Shown: positions 21,101 to 32,323 of the stretch, piece by piece
How the letters are laid out: the number at the start of each line of letters is the position of its first letter
Position numbering within the stretch: position 1 is the first letter of the stretch
Program-made: the position numbers and the translations under genes
Assembly: GCA_026770575.1 (NCBI GenBank)
Contig: MU657193.1
Coordinates: forward strand, 332,853-396,852
Direction: 5' to 3'
Length of the DNA: 64,000 bases
Origin: Pelagophyceae sp. CCMP2097
Taxonomy: Eukaryota > Sar > Pelagophyceae
Notes under the pieces: model-generated
The model's database searches: none
What the model was told of the DNA's origin: nothing
The model's input: only the letters and a program-made list of their open reading frames with translations

Positions 21101-24100
21101 CCGTGAACGCGGAAGGCGAACCGGCGTAGGCGGCGTAGTCGACCTGCGTGACGCCGACGTACGTCGCCACGGCCTTGCCGCGCACCGCGCGCAGCGCGCC
21201 GCCGTCGAAGAGGCACGACGCCTCTAAAGCCTCGGCGGCGCACTGCAAACAAAGCCGCTGCTGCGGGTCCATGGCGCACGCCTCGGCGGCGCCGACGTGG
21301 AACGCCGCGCCGTCAAAGCCCGCCAGCACGGAAGCGTCCAGGTAGCCCGACGGCCGCCCGTTCGAGGGCCGCCCCGCCGGCGGCGGCCGCACGGCGTGCG
21401 CCGCCGACTCCAAAAGCACCCAGAGCTCGCGCGGCGAGTTGACGCCGCCGGGCAGGCGGCACGCCGCGCCCAGCACGCCGATGACCAGCCGTGCCTCGTC
21501 GGCGCCGCTGCGCACGCTCAAGGCACCGGGGGCCCTCTGCGCCGCCGCGTCGTGGTCCGCCTCGGGCGGCGCTTCGACGAGGAGGCCGAGGATGTGCTGG
21601 GCGATGCCGCGGATCGAGACGCACTCGAAGAGCAGCGTCGGCGACAGCGCCAGGTCGCTCTCCTGCGCCAGCTTTGCCGCGAGCGCCACCGCGTGCAGGC
21701 TCGAGACGCCGACGGTCGCAAGGGCGGCGTCGGCGTCGGCCGCAGCAGCGTCGTCGCCGACGACTTCGCGGAGCGCCGCGCGCACGCGGAGCGAAATGAG
21801 GCCGGCCTGCGCCTCGGGCTCGAGGACGGCGACGTCCGCCGCCCAGCCGTCGCCGAGCGCGCGCAGGTCCGGCGCCGACTGCGCCGCGCGCCGCCGGCCC
21901 GCCCGCGGCGGCGGCCCGCAGCCGGGCCTCGTTACGGCGGCCTCGCGCGCGAGCGCGCGCGCCATGGCGTGTGGCCCGTCGCGCGTCGAGCGCCGGTGCT
22001 CCGCGTAGACGGCCCAATCTGCCGGAAGCACGGCCGCGTGGCTTGTCAAGCGACTTTCTTCGAACGGTGCGGCCACGAGCGTCGAGAGCGCCGCGAAGCC
22101 GGCGTCGAGCGGCACGGGCCGCATGCCCGTGGCCTGCACGACAGCCTCGAAGCCGGCGCCGAAGCGGTGCGCCATGCCCGCGCCGGCCCACGTGCCCCAC
22201 GACACGGCCAGCGCCGCGGCGAGGCCCCCCGTCCTCAGGCCATCGCCCCTTCGTCGTAAAATGGACCGCGAAATAGCCGCCGCGAGGCCGTCCTGGAACG
22301 CGTTGGCCGCGGCGTAGTGCGACAGCTCGCGCGCGCCGAGGAGGCCGTAGATCGAGGAGAAAAAGACGAGCGAGTCGACGGCGCAGTCGGCGCCGGCGAC
22401 GGCGTCATAGAGCGCGAGGGAGCCGCGCACCTTGGGCCCGAGGACGTCGGCGAAGCGCCGCCAGGTCAGCGCGGGCACGGCGCCGTTGTCGACGACGCCG
22501 GCGAGGTGCCAGACGCGCAGCGGCGACTGCGCCCAAGGCACCGTCGAGCCCGGCGGCACGGTGTCGCGCCGGAGCCGCTGCGCGTGCGCGGTGGCGACGA
22601 GGGCGCGCGCGTCGGCGGCGACTGCGACGTCTGCCTGCGCGAAGAAGACGCTCGCGCCCGTGGCGCGCTCCATAGCGCGGAGCCGCTGCGCCGTCGCCGA
22701 GTCGGGCGCGCGGCGCGCGGCGAGCACGACCGTGCAGCAGCCGCCGCCAGCCGCAGCGAGGCGCTCGGCCCACTCGAGGCCCAGGCCGCCCGTGCCACCC
22801 GTGATCACATGCACGCCGCACCCGACGGCAGCGTGCACGCCGCCGCGCTCCTCGGCGGCGGGGATCGTCGTGCCGACGGCGAGGCGCCGCAGGCTCGGCG
22901 CCAGCCTCTGCCGTTTCCGCCACGCCGACTCGCGCGAAGACGTGTCAGGACTTTCGTCGCGCAGCAACTGCGCCAGCTCGGCGACGACGGCGTCGGCGTC
23001 ACCACCACGGCTCGTCTCGAAGCCGCAGAGGTCGGTGACGGCGAGGCGCAGCGGCAGCTCCGCCTGCGCGGAGCGCACGAGGCCCCAGACGGCGGCGCCC
23101 GCGAGCGCCGCCGACGCGTCGAAATCGCCGCCGTCGTCGCCCGCCGCCTGCGCGCCGCGCGTCGCGACGAGTACGCGCGGCTTTGTCCCGTCGACGTCGG
23201 CGGCGGCCTGGAGCATTGCGAGGAGCGTTGCGAGGCACCCTTCCGTGGCGGCGGCGACGGCGTCCGCGCCGGCCTCGACGTCGGCGCGCGCCCCGAGCGC
23301 CGAGAGGAACACGACGGTGCCGACGGCGACGCCGGCCTCGTCAAGCGCCGCCGCGAAGCGCAGCTTTGCCGCTTGGAGCCACGCGTCGTCGACTTCGCCG
23401 CTCGCCGCCGCAGTCGTCACGACGGAGCAGCCGCCGAGGCGCGCCACGACCTCGCGGCCGACGCCGGCGTCGCGCTCGTCGACGACGACGACGACGTGGC
23501 CCCGCCGCGCGTCGAGGCCCGCCGCGCCGGCGAGCGGCGACGCGGTCCAATCCACTGTGTAAATGTGTTCCTTGAGCGGCTCCAGTGCGGCCAGCGTCGC
23601 ACCGCTCCGGCTCGCGCCGTCGGCGGCGCCGCTGGCAGGAGCGGCCGACAAGGCTCGGGCTTCGTCGCGCCGTCTTGCTTCGTCGTCGCGCCGTCTGGCT
23701 TCGTCGCGCCGCTTGAGTTTTGCCTTGGCGACCTTGCCCGAGGCCGTCATGGGCAGGTCCGCCGCGTCGATGAACTCGATGATCGAGGGCACCTTAAAGT
23801 CGGCGAGATGCCGCGAAACGTGCGAGCGGAGCGCCGAGGCGGAGATATCCGCGCCCGCGGCGACGACGACGGCCTTGACGCGCTCGCCGAGCAGAGCGTC
23901 TGGCACGCCGTAGACCGCCGCGTGCTCGACGGCGGCGTGGTCGTGCAGCACGCGCTCGACCTCGACGCAGTACACGTTCTCCGACCCCACCAAGATCATG
24001 TCCTTGGCGCGGTCTGTGATGGTCAGGTAGCCGCGCGCGTTCACGGTGGCGACGTCGCCCGTGCGGAACCAGCCTTGCGGCGTGATCGCCTCGGCGGTCG

Positions 24101-25680
24101 CGGCCGCGTCGCCAAAGTACCCTCGGAAGAGCGTCGGGCCGCGGATCCAGACCTCGCCGACGTGCTCCGGGCCGACGGCGCCGCCGCGCTCCGACGGCGA
24201 AACGTCGACGGCGTCGCCGTCGCCCGCGGCGAGCTGCGGCGAATCGCACGGCGCCGTGCCCGAGGCGCGGACGACGCGCACCTCTAAAAGGGAAAAATGC
24301 CGGCCCGACGTGCAGACGAGGTCCAAAACCTCCGCGGCGCCGCATCGCCGCCGCGTCTCGGCGTCGACGAGCGACATGGAGATCTTGCCGCAGCACTCGG
24401 TCATGCCGTAGCTGAGGAAGAACTCGCAGCCGAAGCGCTCAACGGCGCGCAGCACCGTCTCCCTGGACAGCGGCGCGCCGCCGCACGAGACGAGCTGGAG
24501 CGACCGCAAGTCGGCGGCCGCGGCGGCCGGATCCGCGAGCACGAGCATCACCATCGTCGCCGCGACGTTGGTAACGGTGATCCCGTGCGCTTCGACGGCA
24601 CTGGCGAACGCGGCGCCGCCGAAGCGCGGCAGCGTCACGTGGCGGCCGCCGACCCAAGTCACTGCGAAGATGGCATAGGCGTCGACGAGGTGAAACATGG
24701 GCGCCGCGTGTAGCCACACGTCGCCCGCGCCGAGGCGGTGCTCCACAACGCAGCCGAGCGCGTGCAGGACCACGGCGCGACGCGACAGCACCACGCCCTT
24801 GGGGCGTCCCGTCGTCCCCGACGTAAAATACATCTCGCACGCCGCGTTGTCGCAACCGGCGACCGCGCCTTTCCTCCGTGCCGTCGAGGCGGCGCCGGCA
24901 TCAGCGGCGCCGTCGGGGCCCGCAACGATGCTCAGGTACTCGGTGACGATGACATCGCGGTCGCGGAGCAGGTACTCGTCGCCGACGTGGAGCCACGCCT
25001 CCGGGGGCACGTTCGTCCAGACGACGCACCGCACCGACGGCGCGCTCGCCAGGACCGAGTCGACGAGGGCGCCCTACGGCGCGGCGCCGTCGGACGAAGC
25101 TGCAGCGACCGGCCCTCCCGGGGTCTGCCGCTGCCCTCGCAGCGTCCCGCAAGCGCACCTGCGCCTTGTCTGCGAGGAGGCCTTTGGCTTGAGCCATGTC
25201 GAGGATGTAGGCGAGCTCGTCGGCGGCAAGGCGCGGGTTAGCGTTGAGCACGACTGCCCCAAGCCAGCCCGCGACGGCGAAGTGCGCGACCAGCGCCGCG
25301 GCGCTGTTGCAGCCGACGAGGGCGACGACACTGCCGGCGTCGATGCCAATGGTGGAGAGCCACGTGCCGAGGCGCCGCGCACGCGCCGCGACGCAGGCGT
25401 ACGACAGCGACTCGGCCGTCGCCGCGTCGAAGACGTCGAAGCCACGCGCCGCGTCGGGCGGCAACCCGGCGGCGCGCTCGAGCGGGTCCCAGGCGTCGCA
25501 GCGCGCGCCGCCGAGCCGCGCCGCGAGCTCGGCGGCCCACAAGGCCGCCTCGTCCGCAGAGGCGCGCCGCGGCTCGGGCAGCGACGGCGGCTCGGGCGAC
25601 GGCGACGGCGCGGCGCGGGCACCCGGCGCGGTGGACCGCGCGGCCCAGCGCCTGGCCTGCGCCTCGGCGCGGCTGGCCAT
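12099..25680 (-). CDS. Giant type I polyketide synthase with membrane/beta-helix domain and two AT domains
   Basis: Two exons, 25680-25159 and 25073-12099, with an 85-bp GTGCGC...TAG intron; together 4,498 residues. Order (approximate residues): AMP-forming ligase 60-630 (SGTTGRPKG, SYGMTE, TGD, TASGK); ketoreductase with its structural half 660-1200 (TGGTGGLG, SSIYG, YAAAN); ACP 1250-1340 (GVSSLHAV); KS 1366-1791 (DTACSSA, EAHGTGT, SNLGHLE); AT 1922-2250 (GHSLGE, GFHS); ketoreductase 2330-2820 (TGGTGALG, SSV, YGAAN); three ACPs 2905-3200, each with LGLDSIDGSQ; a region 3245-4005 with several membrane segments and hexapeptide beta-helix stretches (KWTLVGKYR, LLGAKVGRGVSI, IGDGAVL, KWLLVGR, GNRAYIENAAAVF) resembling the NRPS-terminal domain; and a second AT 4145-4480 with GYSIGE. 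No dehydratase, enoylreductase or thioesterase is seen. The ligase should load an acyl or keto acid. The final product is unknown. Confidence 0.9.
15990..16890 (-). repeat. Three tandem ACP-coding units
   Basis: Part of the polyketide synthase. Three units spaced about 330 bp carry near-identical cores: the phosphopantetheine site LGLDSIDGSQ (serine codons near 16767, 16436 and 16108) followed by a helix rich in ASPMLLLE and then GELV. Linkers between them are rich in Arg, Asp, Glu and Ser and differ from each other. The first ACP, upstream of KS, is of a different type (GVSSLHAV). Tandem ACPs raise flux in bacterial PUFA synthases; the same role here is inference. Confidence 0.9.
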
Positions 25681-26074
25681 GGGCGCGGTCGGGTCCGACC
25701 GCCGAGCTTTTTTACCACCGACGTGCAATTCGGCCGGATGGCGCGGCGCGTGTGAGGACCACTCCTGACCTCGGGACCGGAGGAATTCCCTCGGGATGGA
25801 CGAGGCTCACCGACCTCGGCTTGCCTTCGTGGCGTCTCAAGTTTTCTTTCTCTCTCTCCTTTTCGGCGAATTTGCGCGGATCTCCCCCGGACCTACGTCA
25901 CGAGCTCGTCCCGGAGAACACCGTGCGGCGGCCCCCCGGCCCCTACGACGACGGCCTCGAGGACCTAACTGGCATTGGTCCTGTACTCCTACTGCTCCGC
26001 GCGCACACGGCCTCCACGCACCGCGGCCTCGGGGTCGGCGAGGAGCGCGTGTCGGCGGTGTCGGGGCGCCCCTG
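25681..26074. other. Intergenic region between divergent genes
   Basis: 394 bp between the start of the polyketide synthase (minus) and the start of the 2OG oxygenase (plus). It must hold both promoters. A pyrimidine-rich stretch at about 25838-25865 (TTTTCTTTCTCTCTCTCC) is the only notable composition. I see no named element. Confidence 0.5.
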
Positions 26075-27675
26075 ATGTGCGCTGCGCGGCTGCTGCGCCA
26101 GGTGCTGCCGGCCCTCGCCGCCTTGGCGCGGTGCGGGCGCGCCGTCGCGGCGTTCGAGCCCTTTGCGGCGAACACGACGGCGGCGTTGTTCTGGGGTGAT
26201 TCGATGACTGCCGAGTGGGCTGCGAGGCGTCACACGCGCGCGGCGAGGAGCCCGGTGCTCGCGCGGGTGCGGCGCCGGCTGCGCGCGCCCGCCGCCACCG
26301 CGCCGCCGGCGCGTAGGCGGTGGCGGCGGGCGGCCTGTGTTGGAACGACGCCGGATGCTCGTTCGGCTGGGACTGGGCCGCGTCGCCGACAACGCGCGCC
26401 CTCGAAGACGCTGTCGACACCGTCCTCGCATCAGGCACCAAGGCGTCGCAGCGGCAGGTGCGCTGAGGCGGCGAGCAAAGCAACTTGCGTCTGGAGCGCG
26501 CGGCCAGGCTGCGGCGGCGGTGCGGCGCTTCGACGCGCCGGCGTTCTCGCGGGCGCGCTGCTCGGGCGGCGCGTCGCTGGCGGCGCGCCTCGAGTGCGAC
26601 GGCTACGCGGCCGTCGACGACTGGGGTTTGGCGCCGCGGTTTCTCGATGCGCTCCGCCGCGAGGTCGACGAAAAGTTCCACCAACTCGCGGTAAGACCCC
26701 GCGGCCAACGACGCTCCGCCGCCCCGGGGAAGAGACACCCGTGAGCATGCCGCGCCGAACGACGTCGATGCCGTAGGAGGTGCGGCTCAACCGCACGAGT
26801 GAAAAAGATCGACGGCGGCACAAGCACGAGAAGCAGGCGAGCCGCCTGCTTCTTCGAGGCTGGCCCAAGTCTCATTCCGAAGCCGTGAGGCATGAGGCAT
26901 GAGGCATGAGGGTTTTAAGCCGTCGGTAGGTGCTGACCTTTGGCGAGCCGCTGCAGACGCTCGAGTCAGAAGAGGGCCGGCGGTTCCTACTCAACTCGAC
27001 ACTGCTGCAGGGCGTCCGAGACTACCTCGGCGACGAGACGACGTGAGCTCCTTCGCCGCGCCATCGCATCGCGGGGGGCTTGAGTCGCGCTGTGGGAGGA
27101 GGCCGTCTCCGTCGCGGGGGTTGCGAGTCGCGCCGTGGGAGGAGGCCGCCTCTGAGCGCGCCTTTGAGCCGGCGGTCAGGCTCGCGGGGTACGCGGCGCT
27201 GCGGCTGACGGCGGAGCTGGCGGACGTGGCGGACTACGTCTCGGGCATCTGGCACCACGACCGCTGCGGCCGGCGCCTCAAGGCCTTTCTCTACCTCGAC
27301 GACGTCCAGGACGCGGCCGCGGAGCGGCCGACGCAGGTGGCGCGCGCTTCGCAGCGCACTGCGTACTGGTCGTACCACGACATGCGAGAGTCGCGCTACG
27401 CACACGCCTGGGTCGCCGCGCGCTACGACGTCGAGGACATGCTCGGCCGCGCCGGGGGCGGCTTCGTCTTCGACACGAACGCGCTGCACCGCGGCCGCGT
27501 CGAGGGCACGCAGGCGCGCACGGTGCTCGTCCTCGAGTTCAACCCGACGGCAAAGGCACAGGCCCTCCGCCGCGTCGACGGCGCCAACATCCCCTGCCCG
27601 AGCGGGCCCATGCGCAAGATCAACGCCAGCATCGCCCCCGGCGCCCCGACGTGGGAACCAAAGGGCCCCTCTTGA
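26075..27675 (+). CDS. Secreted 2OG-Fe(II) oxygenase, phytanoyl-CoA dioxygenase-like
   Basis: About four exons. The first starts at 26075 with MCAARLLRQVLPALAALARC, a signal peptide, then FEPFAANTTAALFW. A second block (to about 26691) reads LECDGYAAVDDWGLAPRFLD with DALRREVDEKFHQLA and stops at a GTAAGA donor. A third (26938-27045) reads VLTFGEPLQTLESEEGRRFL and ends before GTGAGC. The last, from about 27130 to 27675, holds the catalytic core: VSGIWHHDRCGRRLKAFLYL with the HxD ligands, SYHDMRESRYAH, and FVFDTNALHRGRVEGTQART with the distal His and the 2OG-binding Arg. The first intron is not fixed. The gene is divergent from the polyketide synthase, so a tailoring role is possible, but the signal peptide and distance give no proof. 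Confidence 0.75.
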
Positions 27676-27828
27676 CATTTGTTCGGCGGTCCGACTCGGA
27701 CGACGGCGCGCTGGTTCACCCGGGCGGCCACTTCCCCAGCTGCAGGGGACGCCCGATAAAGGTCTCAATGAGTCCAAAAGTATACGGTATTCAAACGGGG
27801 CCGGGGCCGGCCCGTCTTCCACAGGCGG

Positions 27829-30313
27829 CTAGTAGGACCGGCCCCAGAGGACCCAGCACGTGGCGGGGAGGCCGGTGAAGAAGCACTTGGTGCCCGGCGG
27901 GAGGTCGGGCTGGTCGTGCGGGACGCAGAGCGTCTTGGCGGCGAGGGACGTGGCCGTGCGCGCGTCCTCCGAGTCGAGGCCGTGGCGCTCCAGGGCCTCG
28001 GCGCGCGACTTTTCCTTGACGCCCTCCTCTGCGTCCTTGTTCATCGGGTCGCACCAGGGCGCGAGGATGAGGCAGTTGGCGTCGAGGGCGGGCACAAACT
28101 CGGCCCACGTCGTGATCTGCACGAGCTTGGAGTCGCGCGCCGCCCGCGCCTTTGCGAGCATGGAGTCGTGGACGGCGTCGAGCGTCGCCGCGATGGTCGC
28201 GCCGATGCCCTCGACCGCGAGGCTCGCCTTGACGCCGTCGACGCGCTTCACGCAGAGCACGGATCGCGCGGAGACGTCGCGCGGGCCGATCTCGATGCGC
28301 AGCGGCACGCCCTTTTGCTCCCAGTGGTTGAACTTCCAGCCCGGCGACTGGTTCGTGCGCAAGTCCACCTTGACGCGCACGCCGGCGGCCTTCAACTGCG
28401 CGACGACTTCTGCGATGAAGGGCTGCAGCGTCTCGAGGGGCGACGCCTTGGACAGGATGGGCACGATGACGGCCTGGACGGGCGCCACGCGCGGCGGCAG
28501 CACGAGGCCCTGGTCGTCGCCGTGGACCATGACCATGACGCCGATGGACCGCGTCGTCAGGCCCCACGACGTCTGCCAGGGGATAGACTTGGCGCCCTTG
28601 GTCTGGTCCGCCGTCTCCACCTCGATGCCGTAAATCTTGCCAAAGTTTTGACCCAGGTTGTGCGACGTCGCGCCCTGGATGGCGCGGCCCGACCCGGCGA
28701 TGTACGCTTCCACCGTCGTCGTCCGCAGGCCGCCGGCGAACTTTTCGTGCTCCGTCTTGGTGCCCGGGATGACGGGCACGGCGAGGAGGTCCTCGTAGAC
28801 GCGCTTGTAGAGTTTGAGGACGTCAAAGACCATCTCATCCGCCTCCGCCAGCTCCATGTGCGCCGTGTGGCCCTCCTGCCAGAGGAACTCGCGCGACCGC
28901 AGGAACGGCGTCGGGTCCTTGAACTCCCAGCGCACGACGGAGCACCACTGGTTCAGCTTGAGAGGCAGGTCGCGGTGCGACCGCAGCCACTTTGCAAACT
29001 CGGGGTACATAATCGTCTCAGACGTCGGCCGAACCGCAATGGGCTCCGGCAGGTCCGTGTTGCCCGACCGCGTCACCCAGGCCACCTCGGGAGCAAAGCC
29101 CTCGACGTGGTCCTCCTCGGCCTCGAGCGCCGCCTTGGTGACAAACATTGGGAAGTAGCAGTTCTCCACCTCCAAGTCCTCCTTGATGCGCGCGTCGAAC
29201 CACTGCTGGATCTTCTCCCAGATCCCAAAGGACCAGGGTCGCAAGACGTAGCAGCCGCTGATCTGGCCGTACTCAATCATCTCCGATTTAGTGATCACCT
29301 CCGTGTACCATCGCGCAAAGTCGCCCTCCTTCGTCGAGATGATGCGGTCCAGCGTCTCCTTCGACCCCTTCTTGTTGCGCGAGTTCTCCGCCTCGGCGCC
29401 CGCGGTCGCCTTGGGCGCCTTATCCGACTTTGGCGCCTTTTCCGCCTTGGGCTTCTTCGCCGCCGGCGCCGCGGGCGCCTGTATCTTCAGAGTTTGAGAC
29501 CGCCGGCGGTGGCTCAAAGGGCGCGCACCGCGACTGCGGCGTCGTCGAAGTGGAGGAGGATGGGCTCGTGGCCGCAGGCGGCGAGGAACTTGGCCAGGCC
29601 CTCGGGCGACGCCGAGACAGTGCGGTCGCAGCGCAGCGGGTGCGTGTTGATGTTCGACCCGCCGGGCGCGAGGAGCGACGCGTCCACGGCGAGCGTGACC
29701 TGGCCCCCCGCGTCGTTGATCACCGCGTACGGCGACACGGCGCCCTTGCCCACGCCGAGCAGGTCGGCGAGGGTGGCCTCGTCGGCGAAGCGCAGGTTTG
29801 CCTTGCCGCCCGCGATGCCGAGGAGCTGCGGCAGCGCCTTCATGTCCACGGCGCGGTCCGCCGCCACGGTCACCAGGAATGTGCCGACCTTCTTGTCGCG
29901 CAGCAGCATGTTCTTCGTCAGCCGCCCGGGCACGCCGCGCAGCGCCGCCGCTTGCGCCTGCCGGGCCCGTCGGGGCCGCGGGCGACCGGTGGCCCCGAGG
30001 CACCCCCACGCCGGCAGCCCGCCGCACCTCGACCGTCGGCACTTCCGCGTGCTTGTACGTCTGGTGCGCGATGCCGAGGTCGTTGAGCTTGGCCCTAGCG
30101 TTTGCGCGTCGCCCGCGAGCCGTCGGCGCGCGGGCCGACGCACAGCACGGCGTTGTCGGCCTCGTCGTCCATGGCCTCGTACGACCCGCCGGCCGCCGCC
30201 TGCGCCGCCGGCTGCGCCGCCGGCTTAGCGGCGGCGGCCCGCGGCGCCGGCGGGGCAGCGCCGCCGCTGGCGGAGAGCACAGCGAACTTGGACGTCTTCA
30301 CGACGGACGCCAT
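27829..30313 (-). CDS. Prolyl-tRNA synthetase with N-terminal YbaK editing domain
   Basis: Four exons joined in phase. Exon 1 from MASVVKTSKFAVLSASGG to DNAVL; exon 2 AKLNDLGIAHQTYKHAEV to PTVE; exon 3 from AQAAALRG, with LTKNMLLRDKKVGTFLV and LGVGKGAVSPYAVINDAGG (the YbaK/INS-like deacylase fold that clears mischarged tRNA-Pro); exon 4 from APAAPAAKK, the class II synthetase. Motif 2 (WCSVVRWEFKDPTPFLRSRE), the proline-binding region (FLWQEGHTAH) and motif 3 (SWGLTTRSIGVMVMVHGDDQ) are intact, followed by the anticodon-binding domain and the C-terminal zinc-type domain of the eukaryotic/archaeal class, ending WGRSY. The intron before exon 4 is 50 bp, GTGCGC...ACAG. It charges cytosolic tRNA-Pro. 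Animals fuse ProRS to GluRS; the editing-domain fusion seen here occurs in some protists. Confidence 0.93.
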
Positions 30314-30395
30314 CACGAGGTGGGTGGGATCGCTTTCGGCGGAGCCCAACCCGGGAACGGACCCATAATCGAAACGGAACCCACAGAATAGGGGA

Positions 30396-30850
30396 CACTG
30401 TCGAATTAGATTATCACCGGAAATCTATTAACTATTTTTGGCTCGTGAAGGCGGCTGGCGCTGCGCCGGCCACTCCCGCGAGACGCCCTGGGCGCGCTGG
30501 GTTGGCTTTTTCGTCAACTGCCTTATTTTGGCGAGTCTCTGCGAAAGCTTCTTAATTTAGTAGTTAATCAAGTCTAAACCTTAGGGCCCAAATCAAAAGT
30601 CGATGAAGGCGCCAATGAGTTCCCGGCCAATTGAGACAGACGTTAGGGGCACTGTGCCCGAACGTTATGTCCAAATTGGCCGGCAATTCCTTGCCTCCAA
30701 AGTAGGCTACTAAAATTTCGCGGTTTGAGACGTTGCTTCTTCGCGTGCTGGTCTCCGAGGCGCCAACTAATACGACTGGAGGGGGCGGCAAGAGCGCACG
30801 CGCTAAAAAAAGTTATCTTCGGCGATTTCTGTTGTGCAAATTCGACAGTG
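30396..30850 (+). mobile_element. CACTG-ended MITE, copy A
   Basis: 455 bp bounded by CACTGTCGAATT and its inverse AATTCGACAGTG. GGA is found directly on both sides, which fits a 3-bp target duplication. An almost identical copy in opposite orientation lies at 50071-50524. It has no convincing coding frame. The CACTG ends and short duplication suggest a non-autonomous EnSpm/CACTA-type DNA transposon; no transposase is in the window. Confidence 0.85.
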
Positions 30851-30949
30851 GGACGCGGACCCTAGCGTACATAGAGCGAACCTCCGCGATGCGCACGGTG
30901 GGGTTCTCACAAGCTTGTTGCCATATACGTTGCAATATTACTCCGGTCG

Positions 30950-32009
30950 TCAGCTTGTTTTGCCGCCAGGTCGGGGCTGGGTCCACCATCTTTGGACGGA
31001 GGCGGCGGTCGGGTAGACGAGGGGCGTTTGGTGCATGTACGCCGCGTAGTCGTGTGCGCGCTGGGGCCGCGCGAGCATGCGCGTCCGGATAAGCGGGAGC
31101 GTGCCGCACGTGTCGAGCACATGGTTGAAGAGGAATCCTAACGCGTCAGGCCACGCGCCGCCCGCCGAAACGGCGAAGAGCGAAACGCCGACCCACCAAA
31201 CCTGCTCGCCGAGGTGGTTCGGGTGCCTGCAGAGGCGCCAGAGGCCCGAATCGAGCACTTTTGGCCGCCGCGGCGCCGCCGAGTACGCCGCGAGCTCGAG
31301 GTCCGCGCGACGGCCGACGGCGAGGCCCGCGGCGCAGACGAGCGCGGCTAGCGCGTCGCACGCGTTCAGCGGCGTGGCCGGCGCGCGGTAGACGGTGCGC
31401 AGCGGCAGCGCGAGGCCCACGAGCATGAGGTGCTGCGACGCGTAGGCGACGAAGAAGCTCGTAAACGGCCAGAAGCGGCCGTGCGCCGCCCGCATCGCCG
31501 CAAACCGCCAGTCCTACGCCGGCGCAATCTCGAGGGCGGCGGACGCGTCGAGTGGCATGGCAGCGTCACTCAAGCAGCCCCTCGGGCCTCGGACTCGCCT
31601 CGCGGCGGCCCGGCGACCAGCTTTCGCGGCGCCAGTAGTTGCACGAGAGGCGGAGGCACCAGGCGTAGAGCAGCACCGTGACGAGATCTCCGCGCCGCGA
31701 ATGCGCCGCATCCGGATGGTTCCGGAAGAAGGCGTGGATGAGCACGGGTGTCAGCGTCCAGTACGCGTCGACGAGCCAAGTGCTCCGCGCGAAGAGCGAG
31801 TGCAGCCAGAGGCCCACCGTAAAGTTAAACAGGACGAAGACGTTCAGCGCCAGCAGCGGCGCGCCGAGGAACGCCGCGCACGCCGCGCCCTCGCCCGCGC
31901 CGCCGGCGCAGCCGCGCAGCACGGCAAAGGCGGCCATCGACGGCAGCGGCGCCGCGCAAACGGCGACCCAGCCCGCGCGGTACGACGTCGCGCCGCTCTC
32001 GCGGCCCAT
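30950..32009 (-). CDS. DUF1295-family membrane oxidoreductase
   Basis: Two exons. Exon 1 ([14 protein letters not shown]...) has several hydrophobic helices and the family blocks [20 protein letters not shown] and [17 protein letters not shown]. Exon 2 begins [20 protein letters not shown] after an acceptor CGTAG at about 31515, continues [13 protein letters not shown], and closes with [20 protein letters not shown], the NADPH-binding end shared with steroid 5-alpha-reductases and isoprenylcysteine methyltransferases. The intron donor (about 31635-31645) is not fixed. The family is DUF1295, annotated as 3-oxo-5-alpha-steroid 4-dehydrogenase-like; a sterol or lipid substrate in the ER is likely but unproven. 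The stop lies 99 bp from MITE copy A. Confidence 0.82.
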
Positions 32010-32323
32010 TTCGCCGACGCGGCCCTGCGCGACGCTGCACGATTCGCCAGCGCGGCCCTGCGCGACGCGCTGCCCGATGCGGTCGTTCGAAGCCGGCTTC
32101 TTTCTTAGCGAACAAAAAGATCGCAGAAACCGGTTCGCTGAAGTTACGTGAGCAGGCTCCTTCAGGCTCCTCGGAAGAAGACAGCTCTGGAGAGCCTGTC
32201 AACAAAAGGCACACAGGTTGCTCGGTGGGCCGCCTGCGGAAGGGCGCCGTATACCGTCGAGGCCCGCGCCCCCGGCTCCACGCGCCTCCGCGTTTCGCCC
32301 CGTGCCGGGGCCCTCGCGCCGCG

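Noticed and set aside
22317..24287. A 656-codon plus-strand frame inside the polyketide synthase
   Set aside because: Antisense shadow of the ligase and first ketoreductase.
25060..25160. Frameshift splitting the synthase N-terminus
   Set aside because: An 85-bp intron with a GTGCGC donor and TAG acceptor joins LADKAQ to GALVDS in phase, so no error is needed.
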